Positions 16,427 to 23,985 of a stretch of 64,000 bases of DNA are shown here, one piece after another. Each line of letters begins with the position of its first letter. The stretch's first letter is position 1. This DNA is from Janibacter sp. HTCC2649 (GTDB lineage: Bacteria > Actinomycetota > Actinomycetes > Actinomycetales > Dermatophilaceae): contig NZ_CH672413.1 in the NCBI RefSeq assembly GCF_000152705.1, positions 2,670,139 to 2,734,138 on the forward strand. The letters run 5' to 3'. A model generated the notes under the pieces. It made no database searches. It saw only the letters and a program-made list of their open reading frames with translations, and was not told where the DNA came from. The translations under genes and the position numbers were made by a program.

Positions 16427-17242
16427 CTAGTGGCCTGCGAGCCGAGCGACCACCGGGGCAAGGGTTTCGGCGGAGTTGGAGCCGATGACGACGTGGGTGG
16501 CGCCGATCTCCTCCCGGCGTCGCTGCAGCTCCTCCACAGCGGCAGCAGGGTCGGCCGGCAGGATCGCCAACGAGTCCGCCGCGCGGAGCTGGGCCGGGTC
16601 GACGCCGGGGCCGGTCATGAACGGCGCGGCGGTGTCCCCGACGAACGAGACGTGCAGCGCGACGGGGATCTCACGGATCGCCCGCAGGTCTCTCGCCATC
16701 TGGTCCACGTCCTCCCGCCGGTCGTCCGGCGACGAGGGGAACGTGACGATGTCGGCGATCTCGGCGGCGAGGGCGCGTGCCTTGGGACCGCGAACGGCCA
16801 TCGCCACCGGCGTGTGCACGTTCGGGCCGTCGTACTCCCGCAGCAGGGCAACCACATCTCGGATGCGCTCCACCCGTTGGCCCGGGGTGAGCGTCGGCAG
16901 GTCGAGCTCGCGCAGCAGGTCGTCCAGTCCGGGCCGGCCGGTCCCGATGCCGAGGTCGAAGCGGCCATCGGTCAGCTGCGTCAGGGAGTGCGCCTCCCAC
17001 GCCAGGGTCGAGGCGGGCCGCAGCGGCGACGCGCACACCCAGGTGCCCACCCGAATGTCCGCGAGGCCCGCTGCGACGGCCAACGCCGGGCCGGGTGCTG
17101 GCTGCCATCCCGGCACGTCAGGCATCAGCACCGTCGAGTAGCCGAGGTCGGCGATGCGCCGCACCTCGTCGCGCCACGTCGCCGGGCCGTCCCCGACCGG
17201 CGTCACCACACCAAACCGAAAAGGCTCCTCGATGAAGGGCAT
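16427..17242 (-). CDS. LLM-class flavin/F420-dependent oxidoreductase
   Basis: 271 aa. The luciferase-like TIM-barrel pattern is clear: FRFGVVTPVGDG at strand 1, STVLMPDVPG, IRVGTWVCASPLRPASTLAW, and FDLGIGTGRPG in the middle. The length and motifs resemble the TIGR03621 group of F420-dependent enzymes found in mycobacteria and relatives. F420 use is inferred from family and phylum. It converges with the SRPBCC gene and is followed on its upstream side by the tRNA-Leu terminator and IS block. Confidence 0.85.
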   Translation of the reverse strand: MPFIEEPFRFGVVTPVGDGPATWRDEVRRIADLGYSTVLMPDVPGWQPAPGPALAVAAGLADIRVGTWVCASPLRPASTLAWEAHSLTQLTDGRFDLGIGTGRPGLDDLLRELDLPTLTPGQRVERIRDVVALLREYDGPNVHTPVAMAVRGPKARALAAEIADIVTFPSSPDDRREDVDQMARDLRAIREIPVALHVSFVGDTAAPFMTGPGVDPAQLRAADSLAILPADPAAAVEELQRRREEIGATHVVIGSNSAETLAPVVARLAGH

Positions 17243-17308
17243 GACTTCACGCTATCCACAGGCTGCGCCCCGTGTGAAGGTCGCAACGACGGCACCCCCC
17301 CCCCACGC

Positions 17309-17342
17309 AAGAAACCCCGAACCGTGAGGTCCGGGGTTTCTT
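17309..17342 (-). terminator. Rho-independent terminator, probably the original tRNA-Leu terminator
   Basis: An 11-bp stem (AAGAAACCCCG with CGGGGTTTCTT), extended by ACC/GGT around a GTGA loop, ends in a T-rich arm on the minus strand. It is oriented to stop transcription from tRNA-Leu. That gene now lies 2.7 kb away because an IS481-family element is inserted between the two. Confidence 0.75.
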
Positions 17343-17360
17343 CGATGTCCCGAGGGACAA

Positions 17361-17375
17361 ACGTGCGCAAGGGGG
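17361..17375. repeat. Target-site duplication, left copy (15 bp)
   Basis: ACGTGCGCAAGGGGG is repeated exactly at 20033-20047 and directly flanks the terminal inverted repeats of the IS481-family element. The right copy contains the 3' end of tRNA-Leu. Confidence 0.85.
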
Positions 17376-18192
17376 TGTTGAGTCTCAGGACATCCGCAAG
17401 GCATGTCTCAAGACATAGGCAAGGCCGTGGCGCTGCGATGGGGTGGTGTCTCGAGCGAAGCTGGTCATCACCGCTATCACTGTCGAAGGCCTGAGTCAGG
17501 CGGACGCCGCGCGGCGTTACGACGCCTCGCAGGCGTGGGTGTCCCGCCTGATGGCCCGGTTTCGTGATGAGGGCGAGGCCGCATACGAGCCGCGATCACG
17601 TCGGCCGAAGTCCTCACCGACAGCGATCGGTGGCGAGGTCATCGAGGCGATCCTTGCCCAGCGCGACCGGCTCGTCGCAGCCGGTCACGACGCCGGCCCG
17701 GAAACGATCCACTGGCACCTCGAACAGTCAGACACCCTGGTGCGAGTGCCCTCACGGGCGACCATCGCCCGCACGTTGACCCGCCAGGGCCGCGTCACGC
17801 CGGAGCCGAAGAAGAAACCCAAGAGCGCGTACCTGCGCTTCGAAGCCGCCCAACCCAACGAGTGCTGGCAGTCCGACTTCACCCATTACCGGCTCACCAC
17901 GGGCACCGACGTCGAGGTCATCACCTGGCTCGATGACCACTCCAGGTACGCCCTGCACATCAGCGCCCACAACCGCATCACCGGCCAGCTCGTCCTGGGC
18001 ACCTTCCGGGCCGCCATCACTGAACACGGCTGTCCCGCAGGCACCCTGACCGACAACGGCATGGTGTACACCGTGCGCCATGCGGGCCAAGGCCGCCGCG
18101 GTGGACGCAACGCGTTCGAAACCGAGCTCGCCACCCTCGGCATCCGCCAAAAGAACGGACGCGGAAACCACCCTCAAACCCAGGGCAAGGTC

Positions 18193-18426
18193 TGTGAGCA
18201 TGTTGGTAGGCGCTGCACCGGCCCGGTCTGACCCCGGCCAAGGTATGACCAAGGTGTCCTGCGTTCGATTTGTCGACCGGTGCTGGTGCAGCGCCGTGGC
18301 GCGCACCGGCCAGACGGAACTGACCTGATAGGAGCTTGGACTAGAAGCCCCGTCACAGACCTGTCGTCCGTCCGGCCGGTTCGCCGCATCCGTCAGATCA
18401 GCCCTAACGGAGGAGCGAAATCCAGC
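18193..18426 (+). ncRNA. Candidate IS110 bridge RNA region
   Basis: The 234-bp non-coding left region contains two guide-like pairs. Target loop: CAAGGT (18239-18244, repeated at 18250-18255) equals the left target half. GCGTTCGA (18261-18268) is the reverse complement of TCGAACGC, the right target half. Donor loop: ATAGGAGC (18328-18335) equals the right terminus of the element (19545-19552). TCACAGA (18353-18359) is the reverse complement of TCTGTGA at the left junction (18191-18197). The order target pair then donor pair matches the IS110 bridge RNAs described for IS621. RNA ends and folding are not determined. Confidence 0.75.
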
Positions 18427-19539
18427 ATGACAACCACCACCGCGACTGTCACCGTGATTGGCGGCGTCGACACCCACAAGCACACCCACTACGCAGCAGC
18501 CATCGACGACCACGGCAGGTTGCTCGGCCACCACGAGTTCCCGGCAAACGATTCGGGCTACCAGGCGCTCCTGGGCTGGATTCGCCAGCACGGGACCGTG
18601 CAGGCAATCGGCGTCGAGAGCACCGGCTCCTTCGGCGCGACGCTGACCAGGGCGCTCACGACCGCTGGTGAACGAGTGGTCGAAGTCAACCGACCCAACC
18701 GGGCAGCCAGGCGCATGGATGGCAAATCTGATCGCCTGGACGCCGAGCAGATCGCGCGCGCCGTACTCGGCGAAACGTCGACAGCAACCCCGAAGGCCAA
18801 GTCCGGTGCCGTTGAGGTGATCCGCACCTTACGAGTGACCCGCACCAGTGCCGTGAAAGCGCGCACGCAGGCGTTCAACACCCTGTTCGGGGTAATGATC
18901 GGTTCCCCGTCACCGTTGCGTGACGAACTGGTGATCCTCAGCAAACGAACCTTAGTCAACCGCTGCCTCGGGCTACGTCCGGAAACTGATGACCTGCAGT
19001 CTTTGGCCCACGACCCCAACCGGATGCTGATGGCAGGGGTCAAGACCGCGCTGCGGGATTTGGCCCGCCGCTGGAAGGGCCTCGACGCCGAGATCAAGAC
19101 TCTGAACAAGCAGATCGAGGCCCTCGTCCAGGCGGCTGCACCGGAACTGCTGGAGCTGCATGGCGTCGGAGTAGAGATCGCCGGCCAGTTCCTCGTCACC
19201 GCCGGTGACAACACTGATCGGATCCGCAACGAGGCCGCGTTCGCGAAGCTTTGCGGTGTCGCGCCTCAACCTGCCAGCAGCGGCCGCACCCGCGGGAGAC
19301 ACCGCCTCAGCCGAGGTGGTGACCGGGCCGCCAACAGCGCGCTGTACATCGTCACGCTCGTCCGGATGCGCCACCACCAACCAACTCGTGAATACGTCGA
19401 GCGCCGAACCGCCGAGGGCCTGAGCAAACGCGAGATCATCCGGTGCCTCAAGCGTTACATCGCCCGCGAGGTCTTCAACAACCTGCCCACACCCGCCATC
19501 GCGGACCCACTCGCGCGCACGGTCGAAACTGCCGCTTGA
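18427..19539 (+). CDS. IS110-family transposase (DEDD recombinase)
   Basis: 370 aa, ATG 18427 behind GGAGGA. The N-terminal RuvC-like DEDD domain shows GGVDTHKHTHYAA (Asp), AIGVESTGSFGATL (Glu) and KSDRLDAEQIARA (Asp/Asp). A coiled-coil middle (RWKGLDAEIKTLNKQIEALV) precedes the Tnp C-terminal domain (LLELHGVGVEIAGQFLV). There PASSGRTRGRHRLSRGGDR contains the conserved catalytic serine region. Length and motifs are complete, so the protein is probably active. It would act with the RNA encoded just upstream to excise a circle and reinsert at guide-matched targets. Confidence 0.92.
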   Translation: MTTTTATVTVIGGVDTHKHTHYAAAIDDHGRLLGHHEFPANDSGYQALLGWIRQHGTVQAIGVESTGSFGATLTRALTTAGERVVEVNRPNRAARRMDGKSDRLDAEQIARAVLGETSTATPKAKSGAVEVIRTLRVTRTSAVKARTQAFNTLFGVMIGSPSPLRDELVILSKRTLVNRCLGLRPETDDLQSLAHDPNRMLMAGVKTALRDLARRWKGLDAEIKTLNKQIEALVQAAAPELLELHGVGVEIAGQFLVTAGDNTDRIRNEAAFAKLCGVAPQPASSGRTRGRHRLSRGGDRAANSALYIVTLVRMRHHQPTREYVERRTAEGLSKREIIRCLKRYIAREVFNNLPTPAIADPLARTVETAA

Positions 19540-19975
19540 CGAACATAGGAGCATCGAACGCTTCCAACAAACAATGAAGAAGTGGCTCAGCAAACAGCCG
19601 ACCCAGCCCGCCACGATCGGCGAGCTCCAAACCCTGATCGACCAATTCCGTCGCGAGTACAACCACGACCGGCCCCACCGCTCCCTGAAACGGCGAACCC
19701 CAGCAGCCGTCTACATGTCCATGCCGAAAGCGAACCCTCAGCCCGAACCCACAGGCCACACCCACTCCCGAGTGCGCACCGACAAGATCAACAACGGCAA
19801 GATCACCCTGCGCCACGGCGGGACGCTCTACTCCATCGGCATCGGCCGCCGCTACGACGGCACCACCGTAAAAGCGCTGGTCAACGGCCTAGACATCCTG
19901 ATCGTCGACGCCACCACCGGCGAACTCCTCCGCCAGCTCACCCTCGACCCCACCTGCAAATACCAACCCCAAACG

Positions 19976-20011
19976 CAAGAAACCCCGAACCCGTGAGGGT
20001 TCGGGGTCTTG
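19976..20011 (+). terminator. Terminator at the IS481 3' end
   Basis: CCCCGAACCC pairs with GGGTTCGGGG around a GTGA loop, extended by CAAGA/TCTTG. The transposase stop codon TGA lies in the loop. The stem closely resembles the hairpin at 17309-17342 outside the left end of the element. Confidence 0.65.
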
Positions 20012-20032
20012 CCGATGTCCTGAGACATCACA

Positions 20033-20047
20033 ACGTGCGCAAGGGGG
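20033..20047. repeat. Target-site duplication, right copy (15 bp)
   Basis: Exact copy of 17361-17375. It overlaps the last bases of tRNA-Leu (minus strand), so the acceptor stem is intact on this side. Confidence 0.85.
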
Positions 20048-20118
20048 GATTTGAACCCCCACGCCCTTTCGGACACTGCGACCTGAACGCAGCGCGTCTG
20101 CCGTTCCGCCACTTGCGC
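20036..20118 (-). tRNA. tRNA-Leu (CAG)
   Basis: 83 nt. The acceptor arms GCGCAAG and CTTGCGC pair perfectly, with discriminator A; CCA is not encoded. The anticodon loop TTCAGGT gives anticodon CAG. A variable arm (about 11 nt, GTCC/GGGC region) identifies a class II tRNA, and the T arm GGGGG-TTCAAAT-CCCCC is standard. An IS481-family element abuts its 3' end. Confidence 0.95.
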
Positions 20119-20170
20119 TTGGAACTGGTCCAGTGTGCCGTAGACACGCGCCTGTCTCCAAATGGGTCCC

Positions 20171-21409
20171 TCAGGTGAGCAGGGCGACCGCCCGCCCGAC
20201 GCCGTCCTCACGCCGGATCTCGGCGCCCACGGCCGCCGCCCGCGCGGCGCTCTCACCTCGAGCGAACCCGCGCAGCACCTCCGTCAGCCACTCCGCCGAC
20301 AGCTGGTGCCGCCGCACCGGTCGCGCCCCGACGCCGAGCTCCCACACCCGTCGCGCCCAGTACGGCTGGTCCCCGATGTGCGCCACGACCGCCTGCGGCA
20401 CCCCGGCCCGCAACGCCGCCGCCGTCGTCCCGGCCCCACCGTGGTGCACGACGCCCGCCATCCGCTCGAAGAGCCACGCGTGCGGCACGTCCCCGACCAC
20501 CTGCACCCACTCGTCATCGGTCGACCCCAGACCGGCCGCCCCCGCGTGCAGCACGACCCGAACCCCAGCCTTTCGCGCTGCCTCGGCAACCACCTCGCTC
20601 GTCGCCGCGGCTTCACGAGTCGACATCGAACCGAAACCGACATATGCCGGTTTCGAACCTTCCTTCAGGTATGCCGCGAGCGCCGGTTCCGTTGTGTACG
20701 TTGCCTTTTCGTCGAGGAACCAATACCCCGTGGCCTCCGAGGTGCCGTGCCAGTCGGAGGGCGGAGGCACGACGAGAGGCGATGCGGCCAGCACTCCGGG
20801 GGTCCGCCTGATCGCGTCGAGGAACCCGCGTCGACCCGTCGCCGGAAGTCCGAGCTCAGCCCTCAACCGGTCACCGGGCGGGGCGAAGACCGAGGACATC
20901 GTCTGCAAGGTCCCCTGTCCCGCAATGAGATTCGCGATCGACGACCGCGTCGTGAACGCCGGCTGCATCGTCGCCGCACCGGATCGCGTCGGCCGCATCG
21001 GGGCGAACTCGGCCACCACGTGCCTTCCACCGCCGACCGACACCAGGGCATCGACAGCGTGGACGGTGAGCACTCCACTCACCCACAGGTCAGCGGAACC
21101 GACGAGTGGAACGAGCGCGCCGGCATACCCCTGGGTCGATTGGCGCACGAAGCGGCGCAGGGCGGAGAGCTCGCGGAAGGGGTTGCGGCTCGAGTGCCCG
21201 AGCCATTCGACGCCGAGGGGGGAGGCGATGAGTTCGTCGATGCGTACGCCGGCCGGGACGAAGGCGAGTCCGTGGCCGGTGACGAAGCCCTCGAAGTCGT
21301 TGCCGGCGCAGATCGTGACGTCGTGCCCGGCGCGGGTCAGCCCCACCCCGAGCGCCACCATCGGCTGGACGTCGCCGCGCGAACCCGCGGCCATGATGTT
21401 GACCTTCAT
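20171..21409 (-). CDS. UDP-glycosyltransferase-like (GT1/MGT family) protein
   Basis: 412 aa. The N-terminal KVNIMAAGSRGDVQPMVALG is the typical acceptor-side Rossmann start of GT28/GT1 enzymes. The C-terminal donor domain has PAYVGFGSMS near residue 245 and VVHHGGAGTTAAALRAGVPQ near 305, the signature that binds the nucleotide sugar. ATG 21409 overlaps the MerR stop by ATGA, so the regulator and the enzyme form a coupled pair. Similar enzymes glycosylate sterols, macrolides or other lipophilic molecules; the acceptor is not known. Confidence 0.9.
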   Translation of the reverse strand: MKVNIMAAGSRGDVQPMVALGVGLTRAGHDVTICAGNDFEGFVTGHGLAFVPAGVRIDELIASPLGVEWLGHSSRNPFRELSALRRFVRQSTQGYAGALVPLVGSADLWVSGVLTVHAVDALVSVGGGRHVVAEFAPMRPTRSGAATMQPAFTTRSSIANLIAGQGTLQTMSSVFAPPGDRLRAELGLPATGRRGFLDAIRRTPGVLAASPLVVPPPSDWHGTSEATGYWFLDEKATYTTEPALAAYLKEGSKPAYVGFGSMSTREAAATSEVVAEAARKAGVRVVLHAGAAGLGSTDDEWVQVVGDVPHAWLFERMAGVVHHGGAGTTAAALRAGVPQAVVAHIGDQPYWARRVWELGVGARPVRRHQLSAEWLTEVLRGFARGESAARAAAVGAEIRREDGVGRAVALLT

Positions 21410-22017
21410 CGCTGAGCGGCGCGCCCCATCGAGACGTGCTGCTGGGCCAGCCGGCGCAGAGCGGCGAGGACGGGATCGACGAGCACCGTGCCGAGGATGA
21501 CCTGGCGGATCGCGCCTTCCGGGTCGGCGGGAACCGTCCGCACGTCGATCTCGGCGACGCCCTCGACGTGGTCGGCGTAGGCGTTCATCCGCTCTTCGTC
21601 GAGGCCGAGTCCGACGTCGTCGCAGGCGGCCCACGCGCGGTCGAGGTCGTCGATGAACGGGTCCTCCGGGTCGACGTGCCACCCGCGGGCGGTCACCCAG
21701 GCCGACGCCCGACCGAGGTTGTCGACGACGCGGGCCTCCCGTCCACCGACGAGTGAGCGCTGGGCCGTCGAGAGCACCGTGATCCAGTCCTGGCCGGGCG
21801 ACGTGATGACGTCGAGGACTCGCCCGATCGTCGCGAGCGACAACCCGCCGACCTCGCTGAGAGCGCGGACCAGCCGCACCCGCTCGACATGGGTCTCGTC
21901 GTAGTCGGACTGGGTCCGCGACACCGCCCGCCCCGGGTGCAGCAGCCCCTCGCGCAGGTAGTACTTCAGCGTCGCGACCGCCACGCCAGTGGTGTCGGAC
22001 AACTCGGCCAGCCGCAC
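21406..22017 (-). CDS. MerR-family transcriptional regulator
   Basis: 203 aa. GTG 22017 is selected because GGAGG lies 6 bp upstream. The N-terminal MerR HTH reads VRLAELSDTTGVAVATLKYY then LREGLLHPGR, with the second wing YDETHVERVRLVRALSEVGG. The rest is an all-helical effector region without the cysteines of metal-responsive MerR proteins. It is translationally coupled to the glycosyltransferase, so it probably controls resistance or modification by that enzyme. A 22-bp inverted repeat begins 27 bp upstream of the start. Confidence 0.88.
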   Translation of the reverse strand: MRLAELSDTTGVAVATLKYYLREGLLHPGRAVSRTQSDYDETHVERVRLVRALSEVGGLSLATIGRVLDVITSPGQDWITVLSTAQRSLVGGREARVVDNLGRASAWVTARGWHVDPEDPFIDDLDRAWAACDDVGLGLDEERMNAYADHVEGVAEIDVRTVPADPEGAIRQVILGTVLVDPVLAALRRLAQQHVSMGRAAQR

Positions 22018-22043
22018 GGCATACCTCCACGCCTTTGATTCCC

Positions 22044-22093
22044 GGCTACCGCACCCCAAGTGGGGCAATCACCCCACTTGGGGTGCGGTAGCC
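22044..22093. promoter_or_regulatory. Perfect 22-bp inverted repeat with nested palindromes
   Basis: The arms 22044-22065 and 22072-22093 are exact complements around a 6-base loop (CAATCA). Within each arm lies a second dyad, CCCCAAGTGGGG and CCCCACTTGGGG. It occupies the spacer between the MerR gene and the divergent DUF4188 promoter and has no T-run on either side. An operator or a 5'-UTR hairpin of the MerR transcript is more likely than a terminator. Confidence 0.6.
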
Positions 22094-22112
22094 GGAGCGA
22101 TACGGAAACTCC

Positions 22113-22171
22113 TTGACATTGGATAGTAGACCTCTCCAAACTGGAGAGCGCATCAGGTAGTCCAACTATCC
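22113..22171 (+). promoter_or_regulatory. Promoter/operator region of the DUF4188 gene
   Basis: A consensus TTGACA at 22113-22118 is followed by two nested dyads: CTCTCC-AAACT-GGAGAG (22132-22148) inside GGATAGT ... ACTATCC (22121-22127 and 22165-22171). The inner dyad would overlap the -10 region or start point, the usual place for a dimeric repressor. No clear -10 hexamer was identified. Confidence 0.5.
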
Positions 22172-22186
22172 CAACAGGAGCAGGTC

Positions 22187-22696
22187 ATGGCCGACCGCGT
22201 CACCCACACGACCCACGCGCATGATGGCGAGATCGTCGTCTTCCACATCGGCATGACGATCCGGAAGTGGCACCGCCCCGACCTCTGGATGCCCGTCTTT
22301 GCGGCCATGCCCAAGATGCTCGCCGAGCTGGAGCGCAACAAGGCGGCGGCCGGGCACGGGGACGCGGAGGACCTGGGATTCATGGGCGCCGCAACGCTTT
22401 TCGGAGCCCAAGGTCCCTTCATCGTGCAGTGGTGGCGCAACACGGACCTGCTGTACGCCTATGCGAGGCGGGCCGAGAGCAAGCATCTCCCGGCATGGCA
22501 GGCCTTCAACGCGGCCGCCCGCAAGCACCCGGGGGCTGTGGGCATCTGGCACGAGACGTATGCCGTCCCGGCCGGTCACATCGAGTCGATCTATGGCAAC
22601 GGCGCCAAGGTGGGCCTGGGCAAGATCACGGGGACGGTGCTCGTGATGCAGCGCGGTCGGGGCGCCCGTGAACGCCTCGGCGCCACCCTCAGCTGA
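22187..22696 (+). CDS. DUF4188-domain protein
   Basis: 169 aa, ATG 22187 with AGGAG 6 bp upstream. The sequence VVFHIGMTIRKWHRPDLWMP, then QGPFIVQWWRNTDLLYAYAR and VGIWHETYAVPAGHIESIYG, is characteristic of the DUF4188 family, which adopts a dimeric alpha/beta-barrel (heme-oxygenase/monooxygenase-like) architecture. No activity is established. Its strong operator-like upstream region suggests inducible expression, perhaps in response to a lipophilic toxic compound. Confidence 0.85.
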   Translation: MADRVTHTTHAHDGEIVVFHIGMTIRKWHRPDLWMPVFAAMPKMLAELERNKAAAGHGDAEDLGFMGAATLFGAQGPFIVQWWRNTDLLYAYARRAESKHLPAWQAFNAAARKHPGAVGIWHETYAVPAGHIESIYGNGAKVGLGKITGTVLVMQRGRGARERLGATLS

Positions 22697-22761
22697 CCAC
22701 CCCTTGCGTCTGCGCTTGCGGTCGCCAGAGCAGCCACATCCGCAGACGTTGGAGGGATGGG

Positions 22762-23922
22762 TCAGGCGAGGCGGACGCGAGCGACGTGGAACCAGAAGCG
22801 TTCGCGGACGTCCTGCCGACTCGCGTCGTCGATGTCGTAGACCCCGGCCCGGCCCGACAGGTCGAGCAGCAGCGCGCGGTCGAGCTCGCCCGGGATGGTC
22901 GGCTTCGCAGCGCGCAGGGCGACGAGGTCGTCGGGAGTGGCCGTGCGGCACCAGGAGTCGAGCACGTTCTTGGCGACGACGTCGATGAGTTCGGGGTTGA
23001 ACACTCCGTCGGCGTCAACCACGGGCAGGTCGCCGGTGGTCGTCGACCAGGTGGGCGTGGTCTGGGCCGAGGGGAGGACGACCTCGGTGGCCCGCTTGCG
23101 ACCGAACACTGCCGGGGTCGGGGGAGCGGACGGGGTGGGCGCCGCCGGAGTCGGGGCTGCAGGGGGCGTGGCTCCGGCAGGCTCGGGTTCGGCACACGGT
23201 GCTTCGGGCTGGCTTGCGGCAGGCGTGCCGGCGGCGCTCTCGGCGCGCACGTCCGGGGACTCGCCGTCGGGCGCCACCACCTGCTCGCCAACCGGGACGT
23301 CGCCCGGCTGGCCCGACTCGGAGACCTGCTCGTGCCCGGCCGCCTCGACCGGGATGAGGCCTTCGGGGATGGCCCGCGACCGCACGCACCGGTCGATGAT
23401 CTCGGCGTCGATCGGCTGCTCGCCGTCGGCCGCGCGACGAAGGTGCTTGGAGACGGCGTGACCGTGTCCGTTCAACCCGGGAACGCTGAGCAGCACGACC
23501 TGGACGCCGGCGCTCTGGGCCTCTTCGACGGCTTCGGTGAGGTCGTCGTCGCCGGAGACGAGGTAGACGACATCCGCGACCCGGGCCCTCCCCTGCAACG
23601 CCAGGTCGAGACCAAGGCGCACGTCGACACCCTTCTGCTCACCGGCATACGAGAGACGTCCGAGGCGGAGCTTGATGCGGGGGAGGAGGCCGATCTGGTC
23701 CTGGTGGTAGTCGGGCTGACCACCGGAGCGCGCGCCCGAGTCGTACCAGTTGACCCGCAGCAGCGGCAGCCCCGAGTCGGCCTCGACCTGCGCGACGAGG
23801 CCCGCGATGAGGCCGGGGTAGTCGACCTCGATGCCGCTGCGCAGCGATGACCCGGTGACGCGCGTCGCCGCCGAAGCGAGGAGGTAGCCGACGTCGACAT
23901 AGACCGCGCAGTAGGACCTCAT
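22762..23922 (-). CDS. NYN-domain (PIN-like) putative RNase
   Basis: 386 aa. Residues 1-160 form a NYN domain: YCAVYVDVGYLLASAA with the first Asp, KGVDVRLGLDLALQGRARVA with the middle Asp pair, and VVYLVSGDDDLTEAVEEAQS with the third acidic cluster. This is the metal-binding set of PIN-like nucleases (LabA/DUF88 group). A Pro/Ala-rich linker (~225-285) joins a C-terminal ~95-residue helical domain (GVFNPELIDVVAKNVLDSWC onward). RNA is the likely substrate. It is divergent to the fhaA operon; no partner is obvious. Confidence 0.85.
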   Translation of the reverse strand: MRSYCAVYVDVGYLLASAATRVTGSSLRSGIEVDYPGLIAGLVAQVEADSGLPLLRVNWYDSGARSGGQPDYHQDQIGLLPRIKLRLGRLSYAGEQKGVDVRLGLDLALQGRARVADVVYLVSGDDDLTEAVEEAQSAGVQVVLLSVPGLNGHGHAVSKHLRRAADGEQPIDAEIIDRCVRSRAIPEGLIPVEAAGHEQVSESGQPGDVPVGEQVVAPDGESPDVRAESAAGTPAASQPEAPCAEPEPAGATPPAAPTPAAPTPSAPPTPAVFGRKRATEVVLPSAQTTPTWSTTTGDLPVVDADGVFNPELIDVVAKNVLDSWCRTATPDDLVALRAAKPTIPGELDRALLLDLSGRAGVYDIDDASRQDVRERFWFHVARVRLA

Positions 23923-23985
23923 GCCCCCACTGTCTCAACCCGAACGCCAATTCCGGACCCGACGCCCAAACCTCCCCACCTTCAT

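Larger units (their letters stand above)
18193..19555 (+). mobile_element. IS110-family element with TC core dinucleotide
   Basis: Boundaries come from the split transposase: host sequence ends ...CAAGG-TC at 18192 and resumes TC-GAACGC from 19554. Thus a TC dinucleotide is present at both junctions, as expected for IS110 recombination at a shared core without terminal inverted repeats. The layout is a 234-bp non-coding left region, one DEDD transposase gene, and only about 14 bp between its stop and the right end. This is the IS110-group arrangement, in which the bridge RNA is encoded 5' of the recombinase. Confidence 0.87.
17443..19996 (+). pseudogene. IS481-family transposase, split by IS110 insertion
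   Basis: The 5' part runs 17443-18192 and the 3' part 19556-19996. Joined, they give an uninterrupted 396-aa transposase. An N-terminal HTH (LSQADAARRYDASQAWVSRL) precedes a DDE integrase core with QSDFTHY (first Asp), TLTDNGMVY (second Asp), and GKVERF, whose Glu is the third catalytic residue. A C-terminal beta domain ends the protein. The insertion lies exactly between the GTC (Val) codon and the GAA codon of the catalytic Glu, so the interrupted gene cannot make active enzyme. Precise excision would restore it. Confidence 0.88.
17376..20032 (+). mobile_element. IS481-family element interrupted by an IS110-family element
   Basis: The element is bounded by imperfect inverted repeats of about 27 bp that share GTCTCAGGACATC (left 17376-17402, right 20006-20032) and start with TGT at both outer ends. 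Exact 15-bp direct repeats lie outside. Removing the 1363-bp IS110 insert leaves about 1.29 kb, normal for the family. The IS481 element entered the 3' end of tRNA-Leu without losing sequence, because the duplication restores the tRNA. It carries one transposase gene, now split. Confidence 0.88.

Noticed and set aside
17361-20047. attL/attR of an integrative element at tRNA-Leu
   Set aside because: The 15-bp repeats overlap a tRNA 3' end like att sites, but there is no integrase and the repeats abut IS481 inverted repeats exactly, which fits a target-site duplication.
20171-22030. A 619-aa fusion of a regulator with the glycosyltransferase
   Set aside because: The open frame continues upstream by chance. 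The MerR gene occupies another frame there, and ATG 21409 overlaps its stop in the usual coupled manner.
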